A stretch of DNA of 47,097 nt from a virus: the IMG/VR virus record IMGVR_UViG_3300017963_000093, positions 1 to 47,097 of that record; one strand, given 5' to 3'. The notes beneath the pieces are model-generated. The model saw only the letters and a list, made by a program, of their open reading frames with translations, did no database searches and was not told where the DNA came from. Position numbers and translations under genes: made by a program. Positions 36,956 through 43,416 of the stretch are shown here, piece after piece (the first letter of the stretch is position 1; each line of letters starts with the position of its first letter).

Positions 36956-37647
36956 AGCTACTAAGTGAATCCAGCGCGAAGATCGCCAAGACCAACAAGG
37001 GCACAGGCTACCTTACTGCGGTACTGTTCCTGGCGCCGCACAAGGAGTCAGGGTGCATGAATACCTGTCCGTATGCGGATGGGTGTGAGGCAACATGCCT
37101 GAATACGTCCGGGCGCCTCAAGTTCGACAGTGCCAGGGCCGCAAGGGTGCGTCGTACGGAATGGTTCAAGAACGACAGGGCCGGGTTCGTTGCCCAGCTG
37201 CACAAGGATATCACGGTCCTGGAACGCAAGGGAAAGCGACTGGGCAAACCCGTTGCGGTACGCCTGAACGGCCTGTCGGATCTGAGGTGGGAACGTATCG
37301 CTCCGGATCTGTTCACCGAACACCCTGACGTACAGTTTTACGATTACACCAAAGGGTTAGTGAGATACCAAGAATGGCGCAGAACTTCTGTTTTCCCAAA
37401 GAACTATCATTTGACCTTTTCTGCCAGTCCAAGTAGTTCAAGGCATTTGAGCGCTATACTACGGTGGGGAGGAACCGTCGCCATGGTATTCCACGACGTA
37501 CCACCCGGACTCGAAATGGAACACGGACATGTGCCCGTGATCGACGGAGACACCCATGACGCCCGCTGGCTGGATCCCAAGGGCGTGATCGTGGGCCTGA
37601 AGGCAAAGGGCGCCGCGGTCAAGAGTTCGGTACAATTTGTGAGGTAA
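36952..37647 (+). CDS. DUF7227-like (phage GP88-type) cysteine-rich protein
   Basis: 231 residues from the ATG at 36952 (GGGAGGT upstream). A CxxTCPYADGCEATC-type cysteine cluster near residue 35-50, KPVAVRLNGLSDLRWE, FYDYTKG, NYHLTFSAS and VIDGDTHDARWLDP ... VGLKAKG match a phage/plasmid family of unknown function. The four cysteines may bind a metal or Fe-S cluster. Family recalled from pattern; no enzymatic role is established. Confidence 0.7.
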   Translation: MKLLSESSAKIAKTNKGTGYLTAVLFLAPHKESGCMNTCPYADGCEATCLNTSGRLKFDSARAARVRRTEWFKNDRAGFVAQLHKDITVLERKGKRLGKPVAVRLNGLSDLRWERIAPDLFTEHPDVQFYDYTKGLVRYQEWRRTSVFPKNYHLTFSASPSSSRHLSAILRWGGTVAMVFHDVPPGLEMEHGHVPVIDGDTHDARWLDPKGVIVGLKAKGAAVKSSVQFVR

Positions 37648-37649
37648 CT

Positions 37650-37850
37650 ATGAGCGACCACATGTTGATACCGATCAGGAAAGAACTGGTTGCCCGCATG
37701 AAAGATTGGGCAGCTTACCGCAGTTCACTTTGTCGCCGTGAGGAGGATTTGTCCAAACCAAGAGTGCCTCCAAGAGACTGGGAAAACTCGGACGAGGAAG
37801 GTACCGATCTTCTCTGGGAAGTTTTAGAGATCCTGAAAGCGCACACGTAG
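37650..37850 (+). CDS. Small hypothetical protein
   Basis: 66 residues with GAGGTAA before the ATG, 2 bases after the DUF7227-like stop. Charged, helical (IRKELVARMKDWAAYRSSLC, EGTDLLWEVLEILKA). No family recognised; likely co-transcribed with the gene before. Confidence 0.6.
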   Translation: MSDHMLIPIRKELVARMKDWAAYRSSLCRREEDLSKPRVPPRDWENSDEEGTDLLWEVLEILKAHT

Positions 37851-37872
37851 TGGGCTTGGGGGCGTAACAGAT

Positions 37873-37909
37873 TTATACGCAAGTCCGTATCGTTAACCAT
37901 TATACGCAA
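37873..37909. repeat. Direct repeat TTATACGCAA before the 37922 gene
   Basis: TTATACGCAA occurs at 37873-37882 and again at 37900-37909, 27 bases apart, with a GTTAAC palindrome between. The second copy ends just before the AAGGAG ribosome site. It may be an operator or a pair of protein-binding sites. Confidence 0.6.
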
Positions 37910-37921
37910 AGGAGTATAGCA

Positions 37922-38074
37922 ATGGACGATCATGTTGCACTCGACCTGATTCAAGACGTCATTAACGACCAGGACCAGGAAGTCCTTGACGCCCTGGAAC
38001 GGATCCGCGACCTTGTGAAGGACACGGGCCGCGACGTAGTCAGACCGGACATGAAAGCCTACGAGGAGGCGTAA
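37922..38074 (+). CDS. Small acidic protein (50 residues)
   Basis: 50 residues with AAAGGAG 8 bases upstream of the ATG. Rich in D and E, one amphipathic helix (DLIQDVINDQDQEVLDALER). Small acidic early phage proteins often mimic DNA or bind host factors, but nothing specific is visible here. Confidence 0.6.
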   Translation: MDDHVALDLIQDVINDQDQEVLDALERIRDLVKDTGRDVVRPDMKAYEEA

Positions 38075-38104
38075 CCGGAACGTGGGCGGGGCTTTGGATA
38101 TTTC

Positions 38105-38133
38105 TGGACAATTTTACGGTTATGTGTTACACT
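38105..38133 (+). promoter_or_regulatory. Sigma-70 promoter for the DUF932-like gene
   Basis: TGGACA (38105-38110), 17-base spacer and TACACT (38128-38133); the ATG at 38155 follows with an AAAGGAG site. Confidence 0.65.
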
Positions 38134-38154
38134 GGTAGTGAAAGGAGCAAAAAC

Positions 38155-38850
38155 ATGCTTTATGTCGTATCCCACCAGAACCGTCTCGTTCGGAACTCAC
38201 TGGGCCTCCTCGAAGCTGAGGAAAAACTTGCCCACAAGAACTACACCGCTTGCTGCCCCGAGGACATAGCTAAGAAGCTCGAGGGGCGCGGCTATGGGGT
38301 TTCCCGGCAGATCAGGGGCCGCCAGGCCTTCCTGGAGGCGCGGCTCCCTGGGGGCAACCTCGGGGACTACAGGGCAACCGCCAAGATTGCCTTTGATCAC
38401 GCGGGTAAGCGCTCGGTCCGGATCGCACCGGGCGCCTTGAGGATGGCATGCTACAACCAGTTCACGAGTGCGAACCAGATCCGGCTCCACCACTGCGGGG
38501 CGGACATCAAGCGGTTCAATGAGAGGCCCTGGGAGTTCCTGGAGGATCTGCTGGCCCCGGCCGTGGAAATGGCGAACCGTATCGAGGCCCTCCGGCCCGT
38601 CATAAGTAACAACCTGGGCCGCCGCTGGATCCACTGCCTGCTCGGCGGGTACCCGAAGCTCTTGGGTAAGGTCCTGCCCCGGTTCTCCCGGTACTCCCTC
38701 GAGAACAGGTGGATCCCCGGCCCCTGGGCGGTGCTACAGGCCTTCACCGACACCCACTCGCCCACGCTCGAGCGGGCCGTGGGGGAGCTCGTGACGGACC
38801 ACTACCAGGAGCTGGCCGCCGGAATTGTCCCCGAATACCAGCTGAACTAA
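38155..38850 (+). CDS. DUF932-like phage protein
   Basis: 231 residues from the ATG at 38155 (AAAGGAG upstream). The central stretch RSVRIAPGALRMACYNQF ... RLHHCGADIKRF matches the 'RxxPxxxRxxCxNxx...xxxH' core of DUF932/phage-plasmid-like proteins, which are widespread in mobile elements and of unproven function (a role near DNA repair or replication is often suggested). It has its own promoter. Confidence 0.6.
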   Translation: MLYVVSHQNRLVRNSLGLLEAEEKLAHKNYTACCPEDIAKKLEGRGYGVSRQIRGRQAFLEARLPGGNLGDYRATAKIAFDHAGKRSVRIAPGALRMACYNQFTSANQIRLHHCGADIKRFNERPWEFLEDLLAPAVEMANRIEALRPVISNNLGRRWIHCLLGGYPKLLGKVLPRFSRYSLENRWIPGPWAVLQAFTDTHSPTLERAVGELVTDHYQELAAGIVPEYQLN

Positions 38851-38857
38851 GCCCGGG

Positions 38858-38924
38858 GAGCGTGGGTTGGGGGCCCGGCCCCGGGAGCTATGGACCTATG
38901 GAGGTTCGAATCCTCCCACGGTCT
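38858..38924 (+). ncRNA. tRNA-like element after the DUF932-like gene
   Basis: A clear T-arm (GGAGG-TTCGAAT-CCTCC, 38900-38916) is followed by CACGGTC, which pairs with GAGCGTG (38858-38864) with one mismatch, as an acceptor stem. Between them only 35 bases occur instead of about 41; they can form GGGG/CCCC but no standard anticodon arm. It is a degenerate tRNA or a tRNA-like structure; no CCA is encoded. Confidence 0.4.
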
Positions 38925-38961
38925 CTTAACCAGGTAAAAATTACACGGTGTCAAGATTTGG

Positions 38962-38967
38962 TATACT
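38962..38967 (+). promoter_or_regulatory. Extended -10 promoter candidate in front of a stem-loop RNA
   Basis: TGG-TATACT (-10 at 38962-38967), with a weak -35 ATTACA 16 bases upstream. Transcription from here would cover the 12-bp inverted repeat (39019-39104). Confidence 0.45.
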
Positions 38968-39018
38968 ACCCATATTGGTAGGTTTTGAGTGACTGACCAC
39001 GGAAACAAACGACTTATG

Positions 39019-39104
39019 GTGCGGCGGGGAGTAGGATACTCTCCCCCCTTCCCCCGTTTAATTAAAGACAGGGAATATATAATATAGGAAAATCCCCGCC
39101 GCAC
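39019..39104 (+). ncRNA. Candidate structured RNA with a perfect 12-bp closing stem
   Basis: GTGCGGCGGGGA (39019-39030) pairs perfectly with TCCCCGCCGCAC (39093-39104). Inside, GGGGAGTA and TACTCTCCCC can form a second hairpin, followed by an AT-rich loop. No gene fits the region 38925-39124. It could be a regulatory RNA, a processing signal or a terminator for upstream genes. Confidence 0.5.
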
Positions 39105-39124
39105 TGTAAATCGTTATTTTTCGA

Positions 39125-39153
39125 TTGACCACCAGTCTAAAATGTTGTATACT
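39125..39153 (+). promoter_or_regulatory. Sigma-70 promoter for the pentapeptide-repeat gene
   Basis: TTGACC (39125-39130), 17-base spacer and TATACT (39148-39153). The ATG at 39171 is preceded by GGAGGTGA, so the leader is short (about 10 bases). Confidence 0.8.
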
Positions 39154-39170
39154 CTTACTGGAGGTGACTT

Positions 39171-39779
39171 ATGAAAAACGGGTACAAAATCGAACCGGGG
39201 GCCAACCTGAGCGGAGCCGACCTGCGCGGAGCCGACCTGCGCGGAGCCAACCTGAGCGGAGCCGACCTGCGCGGAGCCAACCTGAGCGGAGCCGACCTGC
39301 GCGGAGCCGACCTGTACGAAGCCAGCCTGTGCGGAGCCAACCTGTACGAGGCCGACCTGTACGGAGCCATCCTGTACGAGGCCGACCTGAGCGGCGCCAA
39401 CCTGCGCAGAGCCAACCTGCACGAGGCCAGCCTGCGCGAGGCCAACCTGTATGGGGCCAAACTCCCCCACTACAAAATCTGTCCCGAAACCGGCGCCTTT
39501 GACGCCTGGAAGGCAGTCCACCACCGGGGTGGGAAGGCCGTGATCAAGATCCGGATCCCAAAACGCGCTAAGAGGTGCTCGTCGTTGGTAGGGCGTAAGT
39601 GCCGGGCCTCTTTTGTTAAAGTCCTGGAGGGTGCCGGGATTTCCCCTACCCACTCAAGGAAACTAACTTACATAAAGGGCCAAATTGTGAAGGCCCACGA
39701 TTTTTCCGACGATCCCCGTGTCGAGTGTGCACCGGGGATCCACTTTTTCATGACCAAGCAAGAAGCCGAGGAGTGGTAA
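39171..39779 (+). CDS. Pentapeptide-repeat protein with C-terminal DUF5758
   Basis: 202 residues. Residues about 10-100 are uninterrupted pentapeptide repeats of the A(D/N)LxG/xA type ([20 protein letters not shown] ...), which fold into a right-handed quadrilateral helix that can mimic DNA. The C-terminal half ([36 protein letters not shown]) matches DUF5758, often attached to such repeats in phages. Possible roles are gyrase or host-enzyme binding, or protection; not shown. It has its own strong promoter and ribosome site. The DNA repeats of 15 bases are coding, not CRISPR-like. Confidence 0.85.
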   Translation: MKNGYKIEPGANLSGADLRGADLRGANLSGADLRGANLSGADLRGADLYEASLCGANLYEADLYGAILYEADLSGANLRRANLHEASLREANLYGAKLPHYKICPETGAFDAWKAVHHRGGKAVIKIRIPKRAKRCSSLVGRKCRASFVKVLEGAGISPTHSRKLTYIKGQIVKAHDFSDDPRVECAPGIHFFMTKQEAEEW

Positions 39780-39781
39780 AT

Positions 39782-40027
39782 ATGGACGAGGTGTGCCGTT
39801 TCATCCTGACCGGCTGTAACGATTGCCCGACCGCAATACGAGAGACTGCTTTGGAGCTCATGCTCCTTTCTCGGGCCCAATGCCCGATCGCCGCGCTCGA
39901 AGAGATCGCCGTCGAGCTCAAGGCGGGCCGGAAAATCTCTGCAATCAAACTGATCCGGACCCTGACCGGCGCCGGGCTGGTCGCATCCAAGCACCTGGCC
40001 GAGGATTTTTTGGGTGCCCGGCCGTGA
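39782..40027 (+). CDS. Small protein with ribosomal L7/L12 C-terminal-like motif
   Basis: 81 residues from the ATG at 39782, 2 bases after the previous stop. The C-terminal part (KAGRKISAIKLIRTLTGAGL then VASKHLAEDF) resembles the L7/L12 C-terminal 'KxxAIKxxRxxTGxGLxxAKxLVE' helix pair, seen in some small phage proteins. The N-terminus has three cysteines. Such a protein could touch the translation factor site of the ribosome or simply reuse the fold; uncertain. Confidence 0.5.
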   Translation: MDEVCRFILTGCNDCPTAIRETALELMLLSRAQCPIAALEEIAVELKAGRKISAIKLIRTLTGAGLVASKHLAEDFLGARP

Positions 40028-40329
40028 GCGTCCTGTCCGACTTCATCGCCGACCAGCACCGCCGACACCCCGGGGCCCAGCGCCGGCCACCGCACCGGCG
40101 CGGGCGCCCCCGGAACCTGAAGCTCAGCGACGTGGAGCGCCAGGCCCTGGACTACTTGGCCCGGGCCTGGGGCGTCCCGCACGCGGAAGCGTTCCGTCAG
40201 TGCCTCCGTGCGGTGCTGGGGGCCGACTTCCACTATCGACTGACCAGGCAGTCCAAACTACAAAAAGGCGCCTATTTCCTGGAGCCTGACAAGGCGCCCG
40301 AGATGCCCTACAGGGAGGTAAAGCCATGA
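40024..40329 (+). CDS. Possible ribbon-helix-helix DNA-binding protein
   Basis: 101 residues from a GTG at 40024 (GTGA overlap with the previous stop). A basic N-terminus (RRPPHRRGRPRNLKLSDVER) and the following helices (QALDYLARAWGVPHAEAFRQ) look like the strand-helix-helix of RHH/CopG-like repressors. May regulate the early genes; the fold is a guess. Confidence 0.4.
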   Translation: MSVLSDFIADQHRRHPGAQRRPPHRRGRPRNLKLSDVERQALDYLARAWGVPHAEAFRQCLRAVLGADFHYRLTRQSKLQKGAYFLEPDKAPEMPYREVKP

Positions 40330-40469
40330 ACGTCCGCACCGCACAAGAGCTCGCCAAGGAGCTGTACTACGCCCGGGCCAGGATCGGCGGCCGGCGGCTC
40401 AAGATTAAGGACCTGTACGCCCTGCCTGGCGACAAGTTCGAGGTGACCTGGTCGGAGGAACCGGAGTGA
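40326..40469 (+). CDS. Small hypothetical protein (47 residues)
   Basis: 47 residues with GGGAGGT upstream; ATGA overlap with the stop before and GTGA overlap with the next reading frame. Basic, one helix (RTAQELAKELYYARARIGGR). Unknown function. Confidence 0.55.
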   Translation: MNVRTAQELAKELYYARARIGGRRLKIKDLYALPGDKFEVTWSEEPE

Positions 40470-40718
40470 AGCTCGAAGACATTGGCTTCTACACCCTCAG
40501 CGACGAGCGTGCCCGGGGTCCAACACAACACGTTCCATGTCCTGGCGATGCGGGACGCGATCCGGCGCCACGCCATTGCCTGGTGCGAGGGGGACGAGGT
40601 GGTGTGTCGGCCCAAGCCGTTCACGGTGGCCGTCATGTTCCTCCAGGGGGACTGGGAGTGGTGGACGCACCTGACCCTGGAGGAATTTTTCGCTTGCTTT
40701 TCGGACAGAATATGTTAA
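40466..40718 (+). pseudogene. Small gene split by an apparent +1 frameshift near 40512-40516
   Basis: Starting at the GTG 40466 (coupled by GTGA), the first frame reads MKLEDIGFYTLSDERA and then becomes low-quality, while the second frame from about 40509 to 40718 reads a sensible protein (HNTFHVLAMRDAIRRHAIAW ... GDWEWWTHLTLEEFFACF). Removing one base in the CCCGGGG tract joins them into one 83-residue protein. Either a sequencing/assembly indel, a true mutation or a programmed shift. The opening IGFYTLSDERA resembles the leader of some phage radical-SAM proteins, but no CxxxCxxC is present. Confidence 0.5.
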
Positions 40719-40786
40719 TCTTATGTATCGTGGTTTTTCTGGTCGCCCACCCGATCTTCTTGGTGTGGGCAGCACACAGGAGGTAA
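40712..40786 (+). CDS. 24-residue single-span membrane peptide
   Basis: MLILCIVVFLVAHPIFLVWA followed by AHRR. It starts inside the end of the gene before; its stop lies in AGGAGGTAA, the ribosome site of the next gene. The topology (one hydrophobic helix, basic C-terminus) fits a tiny membrane effector. Confidence 0.4.
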   Translation: MLILCIVVFLVAHPIFLVWAAHRR

Positions 40787-40788
40787 AT

Positions 40789-41118
40789 ATGCTGTATATT
40801 TTCAGAGACGGGCTGGACAACCAACTTGGGATTTCGGAGCAGGAACCGAGGCGCCGCACGTATGGCCCAGGTCTGATCGCTGAAGACGTGGTCTGGAACA
40901 ATGCCGCGGCGGAAGTGGTACTGGCTGGTCTGGCCCTCGGACGGTCGCCGGACACGGACGAGATCTTCGAGATCGGCTCACTCTCGACGGGGGTCAACAC
41001 GTACCGACTCGTGGAGAAGAAGGTCGAGGTCAAGCCCGAATACGTCCGGGAGCACACGGAACCCAACCTGGATCCGAAGACGGAGCGTCTCTGTACCCGG
41101 TGTGGGAACCGGCGATGA
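40789..41118 (+). CDS. Hypothetical protein before the ATPase
   Basis: 109 residues with AGGAGGTAA before the ATG at 40789. Mixed sequence ending in CTRCGNRR (zinc-knuckle half). The stop overlaps the ATPase ATG (ATGA at 41115). No family recognised; perhaps an accessory of the replication ATPase. Confidence 0.55.
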   Translation: MLYIFRDGLDNQLGISEQEPRRRTYGPGLIAEDVVWNNAAAEVVLAGLALGRSPDTDEIFEIGSLSTGVNTYRLVEKKVEVKPEYVREHTEPNLDPKTERLCTRCGNRR

Positions 41119-42572
41119 CCCATTTCCTTGACACTTCCCTCATTGACGCCGGGAACCCCTCCGCGGCGGCCGAGGTGGAGCGAGCGCTCCGCGAGTACCA
41201 GAACGGTTCGTTCTACCGGGACGAAGCGGGGAACTTCCTCCACCTCGGCACCAAGGACGGGCTCCCCTTCGCCCACCGGATCGCTCCGCGTCGGGGCATC
41301 GGCCCGGCGGTCCGGGACATGGGAGTGATTTGTTTCGGGCGGGCCAATCAACACGGCACCGTCACACCCCTGCCCTACTTTCAACAAGGTCCGTACATCA
41401 AGTGGCTCGGGAACCTATTGGAGGGCGAGCTCCTGTCACTGTTCCCGCTCGCCCGGGGGCTCTACAACCTCCCGGCGGCGGTCCTCGATGAGGGGCGCCT
41501 GGTGCAGGCCCACGCCGGGTACCACCACGAACTCCTCTTCACCGGTAAGATGACCACCCCGAAGCCGGGGCCGCACCTGAAGGCGTGGCTGTCCGCGCTC
41601 GAGTACGCGGAGCCAATTTATAGGGACAACCTCTATGGTTACATTCTATCAAGTTTTGCAAGAGCCAGCTGTCCGTACTTCCCTTTCCTCGTGGTGGACG
41701 GCGTCTCCCGAAAGGTCGGGAAATCTTCTCTCGTTGATAGCCTTTGCTATCTCCTTACGGGACAAATTAAAGCACCTTTCACACTCTCCGGAGGTGAACA
41801 AGAGCTCGAGAAAAGAATTGCAGGGAGTTGTGGAAACGCTGGCCCTAATGTTATATATGTTGACAATGTGCGACCGCTTCGCGGCCAGACCCGCGCAATT
41901 CGATCACAACTACTGGCTCAAGCAGCTACCTCCCCAACTGTGTCAGTCCGACCAGTCTACGGAAAGCGACCCGAAGTCCTCGACTACCCCATCCTGATCT
42001 TCACCATGAACGGGGCCGCGGTCGAGCACGACCTGCACGATCGCGTGGTCCGGGTGGTCCTGGCCGGCGAGAGCGGCCGGTACTTTAAGCCGCACCCGCT
42101 CGAGTACGTCAAAGCGCACCGAGAGGAGCTGCTCCAAGAGATCATCCACGCACTCACAACTGCCGAGATGGACACGAGTTATGCCAAGTCCAGGTTCGGC
42201 CAGTTCGAGTGGATTGCCCGGGCCGCGGCCAAGACGATCGGGCTCGAGCCGGACTACGACCCGGACGTGGCCGACTCGACCGACAGCACGGTCCAGGAGC
42301 TCCGAGTCCTGGTCGAGGACATGGTGCAGGACGCCGGGGGCCAGCCAGTGGCGCTCTCGAAAGTCGCCAACATGGTGTTCTTTAACCAGTCGCTTCAGGA
42401 GTTGGCCGCGGCGCTCTCGATCGGGCCCACGCCCACGGACCGGTCCCGGACCGAGGCGTTGCGGCGGTTCGTCGAGAAGCTCACCGGCCGGAAGCTGTTC
42501 AGTGAGGGGCGGTCGTTTGAGTTCGTGCTTGACAAGTCGGAAGAAAAAGGGTATACTTTAGGTGTGAAATGA
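41115..42572 (+). CDS. SF3-like replication ATPase/helicase
   Basis: 485 residues from the ATG at 41115. Walker A is GVSRKVGKSSLVDSL (about 195-209), Walker B NVIYVDNV (about 245-252), and YPILIFTMNG follows as the sensor strand with a polar residue (N). An arginine-finger candidate is RVVRVVL. The layout agrees with superfamily 3-like or D5-type phage helicases; no primase domain is obvious in the first 190 residues, though it may be degenerate. Codons in 41620-41960, which contain the Walker motifs, are less GC-rich than the rest. A promoter lies in its 3' end. Confidence 0.7.
   Translation: MTHFLDTSLIDAGNPSAAAEVERALREYQNGSFYRDEAGNFLHLGTKDGLPFAHRIAPRRGIGPAVRDMGVICFGRANQHGTVTPLPYFQQGPYIKWLGNLLEGELLSLFPLARGLYNLPAAVLDEGRLVQAHAGYHHELLFTGKMTTPKPGPHLKAWLSALEYAEPIYRDNLYGYILSSFARASCPYFPFLVVDGVSRKVGKSSLVDSLCYLLTGQIKAPFTLSGGEQELEKRIAGSCGNAGPNVIYVDNVRPLRGQTRAIRSQLLAQAATSPTVSVRPVYGKRPEVLDYPILIFTMNGAAVEHDLHDRVVRVVLAGESGRYFKPHPLEYVKAHREELLQEIIHALTTAEMDTSYAKSRFGQFEWIARAAAKTIGLEPDYDPDVADSTDSTVQELRVLVEDMVQDAGGQPVALSKVANMVFFNQSLQELAAALSIGPTPTDRSRTEALRRFVEKLTGRKLFSEGRSFEFVLDKSEEKGYTLGVK
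42529..42557 (+). promoter_or_regulatory. Sigma-70 promoter for the tRNA-like genes
   Basis: TTGACA (42529-42534), 17-base spacer and TATACT (42552-42557), inside the end of the ATPase gene. The predicted start (about 42564) is some 12 bases before the first tRNA-like gene. Confidence 0.8.
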
Positions 42573-42575
42573 ACC

Positions 42576-42648
42576 TCTGCCATCATCTAACAGGCAAGAC
42601 CGTCGCGTGTACACGGGCGGAATGGGGGTTCAAGTCCCTCTGGCAGAG
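42576..42648 (+). tRNA. tRNA-like gene 1 (Tyr GUA? anticodon arm disturbed)
   Basis: Acceptor TCTGCCA (42576-42582) pairs with TGGCAGA (42641-42647); an eighth pair is possible. D-arm TCT-AACAGGCA-AGA with the canonical A14, GG and A21; T-arm GGGGG-TTCAAGT-CCCTC; five-base variable loop. Numbering puts GUA (Tyr) at 34-36 with U33, but the anticodon stem keeps only three of five pairs (two mismatches next to the loop). Total length (73) is standard. No CCA encoded. It may be a functional unusual tRNA, a decayed one, or a decoy. Confidence 0.5.
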
Positions 42649-42705
42649 TCTCGTTGGCCGCGAATTGGGACAGCGCAGGCTGGAACCTTGGAGCGGCCCC
42701 TTTAT

Positions 42706-42833
42706 CGCGGTGGTAGCTTAATGGAAGGGCAACGGAGTCAAATATGGAGGCCAGTACGGAAGCCCGCTGGTCGGCTCTATAAAAGCACCGGCAGTTAGAG
42801 CCGGAGATCAGGGTTCGATTCCCTGCGCCGCGA
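42706..42833 (+). tRNA. tRNA-like gene 2 with a ~55-base insertion before the anticodon arm
   Basis: Acceptor CGCGGTG (42706-42712) pairs with CGCCGCG (42826-42832); a D-arm AGCTTAATGGAAGGGC and a T-arm CAGGG-TTCGATT-CCCTG are clear. An anticodon-type hairpin CCGGC-AGTTAGA-GCCGG (42788-42804) exists, but a ~55-base insertion, itself able to form GGCCAG/CTGGTC, lies between D-arm and this hairpin, and position 33 would be G rather than U. It may be split by an intron-like insertion or be non-functional. Between the two tRNA-like genes GGCCGC/GCGGCC (42656-42698) forms a further hairpin. Confidence 0.45.
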
Positions 42834-42843
42834 TCTTTAAACT

Positions 42844-43155
42844 ATGAAATACCTTAACAAATCATTCAGTGTCGGCGTATCAATGTCCGAAGAGGACTAC
42901 GACAGAATTTTTAACAAAGGGCGTCCACCGACCCTACACGCCGGGTGTGGTTATTGGGGAACCACCGATCATAAAGTATGGCGGTGTTGCCGGTGCGGGG
43001 CCGAATGGAAACCGAAAGGAGCAGGAGATGGAATTTCCAAAGGACAAGACGATCTACCGGGAGGTGACGATCAAGTCGAGCGACCCGGCGATCGAGGACG
43101 CGACGTGGGTGCTGGGGTTCAGCATCAACGGGATGACGATTCGTCGGAAGGGTGA
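42844..43155 (+). CDS. Zinc-ribbon protein with run-on C-terminus
   Basis: 103 residues. The first ~62 look real: CGYWGTTDHKVWRCCRCGAEW is close to a zinc-ribbon (two CxxC-like pairs). The rest lies over the start of the 43028 gene in another frame. No ribosome site is visible before the ATG at 42844, directly behind the tRNA-like genes (an alternative ATG is 42883). Overlap of 128 bases with the next gene. Confidence 0.45.
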   Translation: MKYLNKSFSVGVSMSEEDYDRIFNKGRPPTLHAGCGYWGTTDHKVWRCCRCGAEWKPKGAGDGISKGQDDLPGGDDQVERPGDRGRDVGAGVQHQRDDDSSEG

Positions 43156-43222
43156 GCAGGACCAGTTGCGGCTGTCCTGGCGGTCGATCGTTGGGCATGC
43201 GTTGATTCATAGGGGGAAGTAA
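43028..43222 (+). CDS. Small hypothetical protein (64 residues)
   Basis: 64 residues from the ATG at 43028 (AAAGGAG upstream). Beta-like and basic at the end. Its stop overlaps the next ATG (TAATG). No family recognised; co-transcribed with the DNA polymerase. Confidence 0.6.
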   Translation: MEFPKDKTIYREVTIKSSDPAIEDATWVLGFSINGMTIRRKGEQDQLRLSWRSIVGHALIHRGK

Positions 43223-43416
43223 TGGAAGTCACAATTACAGCATGGACGCAGTACGCAACGAAGGGCTCTCGCTGGTTGTGTACGGTAGACGGAAGCCGTG
43301 AGGGCCGGGTGCCGGGCTGGCTACTTCAGAAGCTCATGGGCGGAGAAAAACCTGATCCTAACAAGACGTATGAGATCACCGTCCGCACCGAAAGGGTCGT
43401 AGACAATGGACTTTAG
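43222..43416 (+). CDS. Small hypothetical protein before DNA polymerase
   Basis: 64 residues with GGGGGAAG before the ATG. Overlaps the polymerase start by 11 bases. Beta-like (EVTITAWTQYATKGSRWLCT) with a basic middle. May be a polymerase accessory; no recognised domain. Confidence 0.55.
   Translation: MEVTITAWTQYATKGSRWLCTVDGSREGRVPGWLLQKLMGGEKPDPNKTYEITVRTERVVDNGL

Noticed and set aside
39200-39460. Short tandem repeats that could be mistaken for a CRISPR or minisatellite
   Set aside because: The 15-base period is the codon repeat of pentapeptide motifs in an intact protein; there are no spacers.
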